Below are positions 39,396 to 47,474 of a DNA stretch of 64,000 nucleotides, in pieces. The stretch's first letter is position 1, and each line of letters opens with the position of its first letter. Position numbers and translations under genes: made by a program. The notes beneath the pieces were generated by a model. It saw nothing but the letters and a program-made list of their open reading frames with translations. It was not told where the DNA came from and made no database searches. This DNA is from a virus, in the IMG/VR virus record IMGVR_UViG_3300025438_000007, positions 1 to 64,000 of that record; one strand, 5' to 3'.

Positions 39396-39432
39396 AACAT
39401 TTCTTTATATATACATTCCGCTGTGTGTAATA

Positions 39433-39657
39433 CTAGCCCTCGTTTTCCCATTTATCTAATATTTCTTTGTAATACTTAGATTCTTTTAGGTTTTTGTGTG
39501 GGTTATTTTTCTTTAATCCATTCGGCAACGAACAACATAATCCATCATGTCCTGTCATGCCATCACCTGTATGGCATCCACATTTACACTCCATTACAAC
39601 TGCCCACTTATAAAACTCATAATTTACACAAAGAGTACACTTACATGATTTTCCCAT
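39433..39657 (-). CDS. Cassette-region Cys-rich protein
   Basis: 74 residues (MGKSCKCTLCVNYEF). Nine Cys and three His in the first 50 residues (CKCTLC, CKCGCHTG, LCCS) suggest bound zinc. Unknown function. The 37 bp between it and the next gene carries only a core-like CTGTGTGTAAT, perhaps a collapsed attC. Confidence 0.5.
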   Translation of the reverse strand: MGKSCKCTLCVNYEFYKWAVVMECKCGCHTGDGMTGHDGLCCSLPNGLKKNNPHKNLKESKYYKEILDKWENEG

Positions 39658-39692
39658 ATTTGTAATTTAAATCCGTACTAAGCCTAATACTA

Positions 39693-39813
39693 CCTATAAT
39701 CCATTGCGAAAAGCAACGTATCATAGCCAAAACGCTAACTACAAGCGGGTGTAGTGGCACGTATTTAATTTTCTGCGTAATCAGAAGAAAAAATAAAAGC
39801 CACCCGCTTTTGG
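39693..39813. repeat. attC-like hairpins 4 (two stems)
   Basis: A small stem CTAT...TTGC-GAAAA-GCAA...ATAG (39693-39726), then GCTAAC and a larger stem AAGCGGGTG (39743-39751) with GCCACCCGCTT (39799-39809) around an inner TTCTG/CAGAA. Lies 3' of 39827-40330. Core boxes are weaker than in hairpins 2 and 3. Confidence 0.45.
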
Positions 39814-39826
39814 TTTTACCAACCAA

Positions 39827-40330
39827 TTAGGTTCTCCACAATTGGAGTGTTTTTAGTTCATATGCTACAATTCTTCTAACAATTGCATCAAATGTTTTTT
39901 TACTGTATTTACCGTCAGGTAAATCACTACCTCTATTCCAGTCTTCACCAACTCTGTTTTTTCTAGTTGATGCAATACAGCCTAGGTATCCACTACTTTT
40001 ATCTGTTGGTTTATATCCAGAAATTGAGTAATAGTGGTCGTTTGTATGTAATCTGCAAATAAACTTGTTTTTTCCTGCCTCTTTAGTGTCAAGGAAAATT
40101 AATGCTTGCGAGTCAACATTTCCATATCGCACAAGTTCTTTTAACCATAAGGCAAACTCAGGAGCAATATCAATAAGTTCTTCGTACTTAATCAATGTTG
40201 AATTGTTTTTCTCACTCAACCTTCTTTTTAATTCTTGGTTGTATTCTTCATTTGTTTCTACTCTTTCCACTTGTGGATGAGCATCTGTTTTTTCGGGGGC
40301 ATTTTTGCCCGACTTAACATCTTCTTTCAT
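39827..40330 (-). CDS. Cassette-region protein, unknown
   Basis: 167 residues. Charged N-terminal 60 (MKEDVKSGKNAPEKTDAHPQ), then a domain with LIFLDTKEAGKNKFICRLHT, YYSISGYKPTDKS and SDLPDGKYSKKTFDAIVRRI. I do not recognise it. AT-rich like its neighbours. Confidence 0.5.
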   Translation of the reverse strand: MKEDVKSGKNAPEKTDAHPQVERVETNEEYNQELKRRLSEKNNSTLIKYEELIDIAPEFALWLKELVRYGNVDSQALIFLDTKEAGKNKFICRLHTNDHYYSISGYKPTDKSSGYLGCIASTRKNRVGEDWNRGSDLPDGKYSKKTFDAIVRRIVAYELKTLQLWRT

Positions 40331-40375
40331 CTTATTATTAATTTATTTTTACCCACCCTTCTTTTTATTTTTTAG

Positions 40376-40396
40376 TGCTTCGTGCTTCGTGCTTCG
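40376..40396. repeat. Tandem heptamer TGCTTCG, three copies
   Basis: Three perfect TGCTTCG units in a row, between the ACCCACC (40351-40357) and GGTGGGT (40407-40413) arms of a larger hairpin. Confidence 0.9.
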
Positions 40397-40428
40397 TACT
40401 AGCGTTGGTGGGTCATTAATCCGCCAGT

Positions 40429-40489
40429 AGTTAACACTGTGTAAATTGCATAGCGAAAAGCTACGCACCTTATACAAACCGTTATATGC
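40429..40489. repeat. attC-like hairpin 5
   Basis: AGTTAAC, GTGTAA, GCATAGC-GAAAA-GCTACGC, TTATAC and GTTATATGC in order. The spacing and boxes parallel hairpin 2 (TTATAC then A-rich, then CGTTATGC). Lies 3' of the gene 40546-40851. Confidence 0.55.
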
Positions 40490-40545
40490 AATGCTACGTT
40501 TCTGCTTCGTATTAAGTTCTGTGTAAAAACCTTTTAAAAATTTCA

Positions 40546-40851
40546 CTACTCTTGATATAACACACCACTTTCAAAAGCAATTTCATTTTTTTCTAAATTA
40601 ACAACACAATTAAATAATTTCCACACATTTGTTTCGTTACTTGGAACAACAAAAATTGAATCATATTTTCCACTTACTAAATCATAACCATATTTAGATG
40701 TGAAATTAATTTTGAATGGATTCCATTTTTGATAACCAGTTAAAGATTTTGAACCATCTTCATTTGTTTTTTCTTCTAAGTAAATTGAAGGGTTTTTTTC
40801 AAAACTTATTTGACATATTATGTCACCTAAAATAATCTTACCTGTTTTCAT
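40546..40851 (-). CDS. Cassette-region protein, unknown
   Basis: 101 residues (MKTGKIILGDIICQISFEKN), beta-rich and without motifs. Starts just downstream of two tandem 15-bp TTTTTCTTGTTTTAT units at 40851-40880. Confidence 0.5.
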   Translation of the reverse strand: MKTGKIILGDIICQISFEKNPSIYLEEKTNEDGSKSLTGYQKWNPFKINFTSKYGYDLVSGKYDSIFVVPSNETNVWKLFNCVVNLEKNEIAFESGVLYQE

Positions 40852-40880
40852 TTTTCTTGTTTTATTTTTTCTTGTTTTAT
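40851..40880. repeat. Tandem 15-bp repeat
   Basis: TTTTTCTTGTTTTAT twice, head to tail, in the leader of the gene starting at 40851. Confidence 0.9.
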
Positions 40881-40892
40881 TTTACTCACACA

Positions 40893-41168
40893 CTATTTAG
40901 TTTCATAAAACATAGCACCTTTTTCCTTAGCGAAATTTTTTATGTAATTTATCATTTGTGTTGAATAGTCATTCCCTCTAAATTCTCCATCAACACTAAT
41001 CATCGCCAAATAAAACTCTTTTTCGAGATTTGGTAAATATTCTGAAAATTGACCACCGTCATAATAATATTCAATATACCCAATTTTATCATCACCATCT
41101 AACTTATATTGTGATTTTTCATTCAAATATTCACGTATAGTTGTTGCTATAAATTTTCGTATTTCCAT
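40893..41168 (-). CDS. Small GNAT-like acetyltransferase with cargo-type N-terminus
   Basis: 91 residues. MEIRKFIATTIREYLNE is the shared basic peptide. YLAMISVDGEFRGNDYSTQM and INYIKNFAKEKG resemble the GNAT motif A (V-x-x-x-x-R-x-x-x-x-G/S). Too short for a full GNAT (usual 140), so it is truncated or minimal. A TATTTAG-free leader. Confidence 0.55.
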   Translation of the reverse strand: MEIRKFIATTIREYLNEKSQYKLDGDDKIGYIEYYYDGGQFSEYLPNLEKEFYLAMISVDGEFRGNDYSTQMINYIKNFAKEKGAMFYETK

Positions 41169-41196
41169 ATTATGATATAATTGATTTTATCACCCT

Positions 41197-42288
41197 TTAC
41201 TCAGAAACGCTTCCAATGGCCAAGTGAATGTCGTATTCCATCAGTGTAATTTCTGTCTTATTGCTTTGATTCATCCACATTATTCGGTCATTAATCGAGT
41301 TGATTGACTTTTTAAAATACGCAGCTTTCTCGTATGCTTCTGTGTCTGCAGCTTCTAACATCTTCTCACTTAAATCATTTACAAGGCTCTTTGATTTCTC
41401 TAAAAGAAAATTTATAGGTATAGTTTTGTCTTTTAAATCAATCATTTCTTGCTTTATTTCGTTGCTCAACCTAATTAATTGACTAAAATGTCGAGGAGAC
41501 TCCAGATTAATCGTGATGTAGTTAGCAAGATTTATATCAGCTGATATCTCCAAAATAGACACCACTTTTTTGATAGAATATTTATCGTGGTCCACCGCTT
41601 CTTTTGTTTCAAATTGAAAAGTTGCCGTGTATAAGCAGTCTATGTCATTAATAAATTCTTTATAATTTGACACACTCTCAAAATACAGCTCTTTCGTGTT
41701 TCCTCTGTCGATTCTTCTAAATTTCGCTCCTATTGGTTTAATAAATCTTTTTCCAGCGTCTCCTTTTTTTGTGTAAAAATCTCCGTTGAGGTTATAAATA
41801 ACATCTCCATCTTTGAGGAGCGCTCCTTCTAAGAAAAGGTAAAAGTATAATTCAATTGTTTCTCCTACTGGTGGAATTCTAAATTTGCTCCCCAATGGCA
41901 ATGTGGAGTGAGAGACATCTAATAGAAAATCTTCTTGTGATGTTGATTCTTGAGCCATCTCATCTTCTACTTCCTGAGATATGGTGCTTAGCTCTTTTCG
42001 AATGGCTTCTTCCAGGCTTTTATTATAACTCATACCAGTTTCGTCAAGAGTGCTTCTAATCATCTTGTTGCTGACCTTCACACTTTTAGCGTTTTCGAAT
42101 GTAAGGGGCTCTGTTTGAACAAACCCCATCCTTTTCAACAGCTTGCACGCCCTAGCAAAAGAGGGTTGGTCCATAATTTCTGTATTAAGTGTAGGAGAGT
42201 TTGGTGAAGTTATGAAAATCATAGTTTCCCTTTCTTCTGAGAAAGGGTTCTTTATTATACAGTATCCAAGTTTAATATTGCTATTCAT
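41197..42288 (-). CDS. Late protein with a UVR-like motif
   Basis: 363 residues (MNSNIKLGYCIIKNPFSEER). Residues about 310-340, EKMLEAADTEAYEKAAYFKK, fit the UVR motif (L-x-x-x-M-x-x-A-x-x-x-x-[FY]-E-x-A-A-x-[LF]-[RK]) that mediates UvrB/UvrC and ClpC/McsA contacts. The middle part (ELYFYLFLEGALLKDGDVIY) is beta-rich. Late motif 42305-42312 in front. Function unknown. Confidence 0.6.
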   Translation of the reverse strand: MNSNIKLGYCIIKNPFSEERETMIFITSPNSPTLNTEIMDQPSFARACKLLKRMGFVQTEPLTFENAKSVKVSNKMIRSTLDETGMSYNKSLEEAIRKELSTISQEVEDEMAQESTSQEDFLLDVSHSTLPLGSKFRIPPVGETIELYFYLFLEGALLKDGDVIYNLNGDFYTKKGDAGKRFIKPIGAKFRRIDRGNTKELYFESVSNYKEFINDIDCLYTATFQFETKEAVDHDKYSIKKVVSILEISADINLANYITINLESPRHFSQLIRLSNEIKQEMIDLKDKTIPINFLLEKSKSLVNDLSEKMLEAADTEAYEKAAYFKKSINSINDRIMWMNQSNKTEITLMEYDIHLAIGSVSE

Positions 42289-42297
42289 AATCCTTTC

Positions 42298-42312
42298 TAT
42301 TTATGATAAATA
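42298..42312. promoter_or_regulatory. Bidirectional late-type motif
   Basis: TATTTATGATAAATA, a 15-bp palindrome giving TATTTATC toward the gene at 42288 (15 bases away) and TATTTATG toward the gene at 42345 (39 bases away). Confidence 0.6.
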
Positions 42313-42344
42313 GCATCAAATTGATAGGTAAACACTTTTAAATC

Positions 42345-42971
42345 ATGACAAAAACATTCACAGTGGCTAGTGGCAAGCACTATTTTAAAGGATTAAAATT
42401 CCAAGAATTATTTTACCCTATCCTTATGCTTGTGGTTACATTTGGATTATCTATATCTTCTTTTGTTCAATCTACTTTCGTCTGGGGAGGATTAGGGGCT
42501 TCGTTGATATTATATGGATTTGCAAAATGGAAACTGTTAGACCTTGAGATATTGGCTAGATTCTCACCAGAGTGTCTTTACACTCTAGATACTAATTTTG
42601 ACCAAATAAACAAGCTTTATGGCTTAGGGGAGGGTGTGCACCACAAAGATTCTGCAAGATTCGGCTGGAGATGTGTAGACGGTAAGAGTATCGAGATTAT
42701 AGCTTACTGCTACGTTAGAGGCGAAAGACAAAGTAGAAAGCTTATGGATTGCTCCACTAATGAATGGTTAAAACTGGATTTGTACATTGAAAAAGGTAAG
42801 TATGTGTTTGTCGGCGAAAACGAAGACGGTGAGAAAGCCAGAGTTTCTATGCCAAGACGAACGGGTTTCTTCTTTGGTAGACTATTTACTTACAAACTGT
42901 TTCCTTACTTTGGAGGGTCTATTGGTGCTCCGCACCAGATGTCTATAGAGGTGGTGGAAAAAGAAAAATAA
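42345..42971 (+). CDS. Membrane-associated protein of unknown function
   Basis: 208 residues: two hydrophobic helices at about 24-43 and 47-62 (PILMLVVTFGLSIS, TFVWGGLGASLILYG), then a soluble domain ending FPYFGGSIGAPHQMSIEV, a conserved-looking signature (P-Y-F-G-G...A-P-H) that I have seen in other bacterial and phage hypotheticals. Confidence 0.6.
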   Translation: MTKTFTVASGKHYFKGLKFQELFYPILMLVVTFGLSISSFVQSTFVWGGLGASLILYGFAKWKLLDLEILARFSPECLYTLDTNFDQINKLYGLGEGVHHKDSARFGWRCVDGKSIEIIAYCYVRGERQSRKLMDCSTNEWLKLDLYIEKGKYVFVGENEDGEKARVSMPRRTGFFFGRLFTYKLFPYFGGSIGAPHQMSIEVVEKEK

Positions 42972-42974
42972 GAG

Positions 42975-43247
42975 ATGGAAAACAAAAAATCAAACCTAAG
43001 CGAAACTGAAGAAGAAGCTCTGAGAAATTACATTCGTGAGCTCATGGTCAAAGACTTGGGTGAACATGATGCTTTATACACTAAGCCTAAGCATTGGAAA
43101 GACGAAGTAGCAGACCTGAGGACTGATATGACTCAACTATTACAACATATTGAGGATGACGAGTACCAAGATGGAGTTGAAAATATTGACCGAGTAACTT
43201 CTAAATTGAAATCTTGGAAAAACAAAATAAAAAAATACCTGAACTAA
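42975..43247 (+). CDS. Unknown helical protein
   Basis: 90 residues (MENKKSNLSETEEEALRNYI), all-helical, highly charged. Follows the membrane protein by three bases; ends in convergent overlap with 43244-44185. N-terminal EALRNYIRELMVKDLGEH resembles the cargo-type peptide (R-x-x-I-R-E-L-h). Confidence 0.6.
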   Translation: MENKKSNLSETEEEALRNYIRELMVKDLGEHDALYTKPKHWKDEVADLRTDMTQLLQHIEDDEYQDGVENIDRVTSKLKSWKNKIKKYLN

Positions 43248-44185
43248 TCACAGTGCTGGCTGTTGGAGGGAATGGCTGATATATGTGGAGGAAGCTCGAA
43301 ATGAGGATGATGCTCCTGAATCTTGACTACGTTGTTTTCATCTAATTGAGACAGGTCCACAAGGGCTTTGTAGTTTTTTAAATAATGTATTAACAGCAAT
43401 TCTATTCCGTATGGAGTTAATTCCTTTATTCTCGCTCTCATTGCCAAATGTAGTTCTTCATAGTCAAAGTTTGCCATAAGCTTCACTAACTCGTACACGT
43501 CCGCATCTAAAAATATAACTGGGTCCATGTGTTCATACATCTGCGGTTGACTCTCTAATATAAACCTCCAGTCCGTTGTTTTAAGCGCTGATAAACTCAC
43601 TAGGTGTATAAACACCTCTCCCGTTGCTGCAAGCAGCTCTCCTATTTGAAGATTGTTGAACTTCTGATACGGAACACTCATCACTACTTTTTTTTGAAAC
43701 CCATATGCCTTTGCAATCTGAAACCCTTGGATGTAAGAGAAGTTGTATTTGTGAATGTCTATTTTATCCAAAAAATACTTAAGTCCCATAAGCAGTAAGG
43801 AGTGGGCTTCTTCTTGATTGATGCTAGATATCTGAATCCCTAAAAAGCTTAGTAAATCTGGCCTTCGTTTTAAGATGTGCATAACATCGCCAACTCTAAG
43901 CCCTCTTTCTTTTAGCTTAATGTGGCTTTCAATAAACTCTGTTTCCTGATTGTCAATTAGCCTGACCACACAGCGAACTAATTTTCGTACAGGCATACTA
44001 TTCCAGAGAACTTTGTCTCGAACATAAGAGCAATCACAAATAGTTTTATCACTCAACCTCTCAATATCTACTTTTGACATCAAGTGACTCATTTCGCCTT
44101 CTTCAAAGTATTCCCAACAGTTTTCTATGAAGTAGTATGTAAATGCCTCAGCTATGTGTCTGACTTTATCTTTTTTTGAAGACAT
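43244..44185 (-). CDS. Unknown protein
   Basis: 313 residues (MSSKKDKVRHIAEAFTYYFI), helical with four Cys near residues 50-70 (TICDCSYV). No domain recognised; likely alpha-alpha repeat-type fold by eye. Lone minus-strand gene between plus-strand genes. Confidence 0.55.
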   Translation of the reverse strand: MSSKKDKVRHIAEAFTYYFIENCWEYFEEGEMSHLMSKVDIERLSDKTICDCSYVRDKVLWNSMPVRKLVRCVVRLIDNQETEFIESHIKLKERGLRVGDVMHILKRRPDLLSFLGIQISSINQEEAHSLLLMGLKYFLDKIDIHKYNFSYIQGFQIAKAYGFQKKVVMSVPYQKFNNLQIGELLAATGEVFIHLVSLSALKTTDWRFILESQPQMYEHMDPVIFLDADVYELVKLMANFDYEELHLAMRARIKELTPYGIELLLIHYLKNYKALVDLSQLDENNVVKIQEHHPHFELPPHISAIPSNSQHCD

Positions 44186-44215
44186 TTGATTTTCTCATTT
44201 TATTAAATTATTATA

Positions 44216-44524
44216 GTGGCACAACAAGAAAATGTAAAGATGGCAAAACAAGAGATAAATATAGAAGAACTGGTTGGGAAAATATATTTCCAAATTGCAA
44301 CATGGCACGGTGAGACTTCAGAATATCAAGAAGAAGAAAACAAAATTCGCTTGCAAGCCGCAAGCTTTAAAATCATCAAGACTGTTTTTTCTGAAATAGG
44401 GATAAATCTTCACGAAGAGGAAAAGAAAAATGTTAAAGGTACAGAACAAGACGATAAAATGGAGGGAGTTCAATCCAAGTTGTCAGGCATCGCTGCAAGG
44501 CTTAAATCCGAAGGATTTATTTAG
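44216..44524 (+). CDS. Unknown small helical protein
   Basis: 102 residues from GTG 44216, or 94 from ATG 44240 (MAKQEINIEELVGKIYF). Acidic and helical, no known motif. Confidence 0.55.
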   Translation: MAQQENVKMAKQEINIEELVGKIYFQIATWHGETSEYQEEENKIRLQAASFKIIKTVFSEIGINLHEEEKKNVKGTEQDDKMEGVQSKLSGIAARLKSEGFI

Positions 44525-44560
44525 CAATATAAACGCTTATTGATAGGTGTTTTTCTCGCC

Positions 44561-44568
44561 TATTTATA
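44561..44568 (+). promoter_or_regulatory. Late-type motif
   Basis: CTATTTATA, 16 bases before the ATG at 44585; leader holds ACAACAAC. Confidence 0.55.
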
Positions 44569-44584
44569 GGAAACAACAACGGCT

Positions 44585-44944
44585 ATGAATAAGTCAACCA
44601 AACAACGCAACATGGAGCTGCTCGGACTTTCCGAGGGGGTCAATCTAAAGTCGCTTCAAAACGATTCATTTAAGCATTTGAGTGAATCCTATGAGGAACA
44701 AAAGAGTGACGAAGCTAATAAAGAAGGGATGACTGTTGAAGATTTTGAGCAAAAAAGTTTTAAATCACGCGAAGAAGACTCCGTGCTTTATGACCTTACA
44801 AATGAAACATTTGAAATCATGGTTGTAGACGAACTAATTAGCGAGGGGCACAGTGAGTTTAAATCAAGTGATGACTACGAAAATATTTCAACGAAGAAAG
44901 CTAAGGGTTTAATTAGAAAATTTATCTCCTCCTTAGATACTTAG
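44585..44944 (+). CDS. Unknown late acidic protein
   Basis: 119 residues (MNKSTKQRNMELLGLSEGVN), acidic, helical. C-terminal STKKAKGLIRKFISSLD is a basic amphipathic helix similar to the cargo peptide but at the other end. Single-gene unit with late motif and terminator. Confidence 0.55.
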   Translation: MNKSTKQRNMELLGLSEGVNLKSLQNDSFKHLSESYEEQKSDEANKEGMTVEDFEQKSFKSREEDSVLYDLTNETFEIMVVDELISEGHSEFKSSDDYENISTKKAKGLIRKFISSLDT

Positions 44945-44958
44945 TAGAGTAAAGAATT

Positions 44959-45138
44959 TTAATCAACTTTTAAGTCAGGCTCGCCAGAGTTCTGACTTTT
45001 TTTTGCTTCAGGAAGTGGCTGCGCCAGAAAGTCTATAGTGTTCGCGATTTCTCTTGCTTCTCGAAGGGTGTAAGTCCCTCTGGATTGAGCCATCTCAAGG
45101 TAATTTACCAAGTTGATAATTGCGTCGTTTGCTGTCAT
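44959..45138 (-). CDS. Small protein at the end of the tail-fibre operon
   Basis: 59 residues from ATG 45138: MTANDAIINLVNYLEMAQSR, then GTYTLREAREIANTIDFL and a polar tail. Clear uninterrupted frame following the fibre gene. Its 3' end overlaps the plus-strand terminator. May be a fibre assembly factor by position (inference). Confidence 0.6.
   Translation of the reverse strand: MTANDAIINLVNYLEMAQSRGTYTLREAREIANTIDFLAQPLPEAKKSQNSGEPDLKVD
44972..45004 (+). terminator. Intrinsic terminator
   Basis: AAGTCAG, 13-base loop, CTGACTT, T8 on the plus strand; ends 44585-44944. It lies inside the convergent gene 44959-45138. Confidence 0.75.
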
Positions 45139-45168
45139 GATTGTGTTTTACTAAAAATGATAAGAGAA

Positions 45169-45915
45169 TTACAGATTGTCAAGCTTAGTTTTCTTCCATC
45201 CTGTATTTGTTTTGATGTAGAAGAAAACATCATCCCAAGCAAATGTTCCGATTGGAGACTTGTCTTTTGACGTTGGAGTTGTTGAGTCTCTTAGACAAAG
45301 AAGAGGGCCTTCTCCGCTTAATGTTAGCTTGGCGCCTAGCTTATGAAAGGCTCCTATGCCGACACTGCCATCGCCTTTTACAACCAAGTGTGTGGTTGAA
45401 TCTTGAAAAGCATTCTTTTTTTCTCCTGCTTTTGATTGTATTACTAAACTGTGATATGCAGGCGTATCTTTTTTCGGAGCTATTCTAAGCCTTGTTTTCT
45501 GGTAAGGTCCAGTTGTGAACTCGTGTTCTACCCCTAAAGTAACAGCAGCGTGCTCTTTGTTGTAATTTAGAGTTCCATCGATGGAAAGCTCTTTCGAATC
45601 AGACTTAATCAAGCCCGCCTCTATTGAGGAAGTCTTTAATAGAAGTGAATCAATTTTTTTAAAACTAGCTTCATCTCCTTCTATGTTAGTTATATTAAGC
45701 TTGTGGTTCAGTTTTAAACCATAAGTAAGACTCTCTCCTTTTGGCTCAGAAACCACGAAGTTATCATCTTCACACTTTAGCTTAGAAGCATTAGAATCTA
45801 GCTCTTTTAGCAGAGATTTGAAAGCAAAAGTAAGTTGTGTGAAATTGCCATCAATATTAGCTTTAAGTTCGTGTGGAGGTAATCTCCAATCTATTTTTTT
45901 TAATTTGAGTTCCAT
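45169..45915 (-). CDS. Tail-fibre-type protein
   Basis: 248 residues from ATG 45915 (MELKLKKIDWRLPPHELKAN). Repetitive beta-rich sequence with GDGSVGIGAFHKLGAKLTLS then LLCLRDSTTP and the C-terminal PIGTFAWDDVFFYIKTNTGW, resembling terminal segments of phage fibres. The late motif lies three bases before the ATG. Confidence 0.7.
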   Translation of the reverse strand: MELKLKKIDWRLPPHELKANIDGNFTQLTFAFKSLLKELDSNASKLKCEDDNFVVSEPKGESLTYGLKLNHKLNITNIEGDEASFKKIDSLLLKTSSIEAGLIKSDSKELSIDGTLNYNKEHAAVTLGVEHEFTTGPYQKTRLRIAPKKDTPAYHSLVIQSKAGEKKNAFQDSTTHLVVKGDGSVGIGAFHKLGAKLTLSGEGPLLCLRDSTTPTSKDKSPIGTFAWDDVFFYIKTNTGWKKTKLDNL

Positions 45916-45918
45916 ATC

Positions 45919-45926
45919 TATAAATA
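45919..45926 (-). promoter_or_regulatory. Late-type motif
   Basis: CTATTTATA on the minus strand, three bases before the ATG at 45915, implying an almost leaderless message. Confidence 0.5.
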
Positions 45927-45929
45927 GTG

Positions 45930-47468
45930 TTAGCTTGTTAAACCGCTCATTATAATGGTCCAAGATTTTCCCGTTAAACTTTGATAATGACTAAACCCAT
46001 TAATGCCACCACTAGATGTATCATACCCACTTGTTGTGCCTGACATAGATAAAGAACCTCCAGTCCACCCGAAGTTATCAAGGTCGTGAAGTATGTGATT
46101 TGACACTGTTTCATCCCAATTCGAGTTGTCATCAAACTGGAGAGTAATATCGTTGCTTGAACTTCCTGATATTGGCTTCATATCTAAATATCCATGCTCA
46201 GGGCAGTTATATAATTCGAGGTTTGTCACTGTGTTTGCTATGGTAGGAAGTGTTGTGGCAGTTAAGGAGGCGTTTGAATGAAGCCTGATAAACCCTCTTA
46301 ACCCAGTAACGTTAGAAATGTCTAAGGTTGCTAAAAGAGGGTTTGAGAACACTTGAAATAAAGAAATACTGTTGCTCCAACCTCCTAATGTCATCCCAGA
46401 TAAGACACTGTTGTTGTTAATCCTAAAATCAGTATTAACATTACTGAGCATAGAGAAATCTAAATCTTGTAAATTTGAGTTACTATTTAAAGACATTAAA
46501 ACAATAGACCTAGAGGATGGTCCAAATAATACACTTCCGTTTGACTGGTTTCTAATGGTTATACTTCCTGCTATCCCACTCATAGGGCTTAGGTCGACTG
46601 TGTCAGTGGCATTATATCCGTTTGATTGCATAAACACTGTGCTTACACTATTTGAACAGCTCGGAAAAGTTACTGCGGTGAGTGACGTATTTCCAAATAA
46701 GTTGATAGAGCCGCCAAAATTGGGTCCCATTACGCTCATGTCTAAATCGGTTAACTTTGTAGACTGAAATTGCCAAACCCCTGTAGCTGCGCTGATTATA
46801 TTCGTTGGAAATGTTATTGCAGATAGTGTCGACAGCGGATATGCATCAAGCGCTGTAAGAGCGGAAAAGGGGCTTAAATTTTCATTTGTTAACATTGTAT
46901 CACGTATAGATAAAGAAACGCGGTAAATTGTGCTTGGCCATGTGACAGCGGTTAAATTAAAATTTGTCCTAACTCTAACAAAGCTATTGTCTGAGTCTTC
47001 ACCTATATTGTGAAAACCAGATATGTCTAAGTTTCTCAAATCGTTTGCAAAAACAGAAAAAGTTGTTATTGCACTATTTGATTTATCTACTGGATTTACA
47101 TCACTAGGAAAAATTATCTTTGTAAGATTATGGTGTCCAGCAATTTGAACACTACCCCTTAGTTGTGATTGAGAAGATAAATCAAAAGTTCCGATTAAGC
47201 TATCTGTTGCTCCAGTTGTAGTCCAAAAAATATCTTGCATCATGTTGTCTCTGTCAAACACGATTGCTCCTGTGTATCCAGTTGTTGTGGGTCGGAGGTC
47301 TACATCGTCCCCAGCAACGGCATATCCCAGTGTTGAAAACTCTGTTCTACTTCTTCTGTTTGTAGAAAACAAATTGTTATTAACCCTGTAATATATTGCC
47401 TCACCTGAATAAGTGAAGCCAATACGTTTAGACGACTGTCCTTGTGAAAATGAAAAGCTATTGAACAT
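45930..47468 (-). CDS. Leucine-rich-repeat fibre protein, likely receptor-binding
   Basis: 512 residues. From about 100 onward, irregular repeats of 20-25 residues of BspA-like LRR type: LTKIIFPSDVN, LTAVTWPSTI, LSAITFPTNI, LTAVTFPSCSN, LSGMTLGGWSN, LTATTLPTIAN, each with L-x-x-[IVT]-x-[FLW]-P. N-terminal 90 residues (MFNSFSFSQGQSSKRIGFTY) probably attach it to the fibre. Position after two fibre genes and the surface-adhesin-like repeats suggest host recognition (inference). Confidence 0.75.
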   Translation of the reverse strand: MFNSFSFSQGQSSKRIGFTYSGEAIYYRVNNNLFSTNRRSRTEFSTLGYAVAGDDVDLRPTTTGYTGAIVFDRDNMMQDIFWTTTGATDSLIGTFDLSSQSQLRGSVQIAGHHNLTKIIFPSDVNPVDKSNSAITTFSVFANDLRNLDISGFHNIGEDSDNSFVRVRTNFNLTAVTWPSTIYRVSLSIRDTMLTNENLSPFSALTALDAYPLSTLSAITFPTNIISAATGVWQFQSTKLTDLDMSVMGPNFGGSINLFGNTSLTAVTFPSCSNSVSTVFMQSNGYNATDTVDLSPMSGIAGSITIRNQSNGSVLFGPSSRSIVLMSLNSNSNLQDLDFSMLSNVNTDFRINNNSVLSGMTLGGWSNSISLFQVFSNPLLATLDISNVTGLRGFIRLHSNASLTATTLPTIANTVTNLELYNCPEHGYLDMKPISGSSSNDITLQFDDNSNWDETVSNHILHDLDNFGWTGGSLSMSGTTSGYDTSSGGINGFSHYQSLTGKSWTIIMSGLTS

Positions 47469-47474
47469 GTGTTA

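Noticed and set aside
39641-39826. Minus-strand frame in the cassette gap
   Set aside because: Lies completely over the attC-like hairpins and has no protein features.
40376-40396. CRISPR-like repeats
   Set aside because: Units are seven bases and directly adjacent, without spacers.
40349-40546. Minus-strand frame of 65 codons in the cassette gap
   Set aside because: Covers repeat units and hairpins (40376-40396, 40429-40489); translation looks random.
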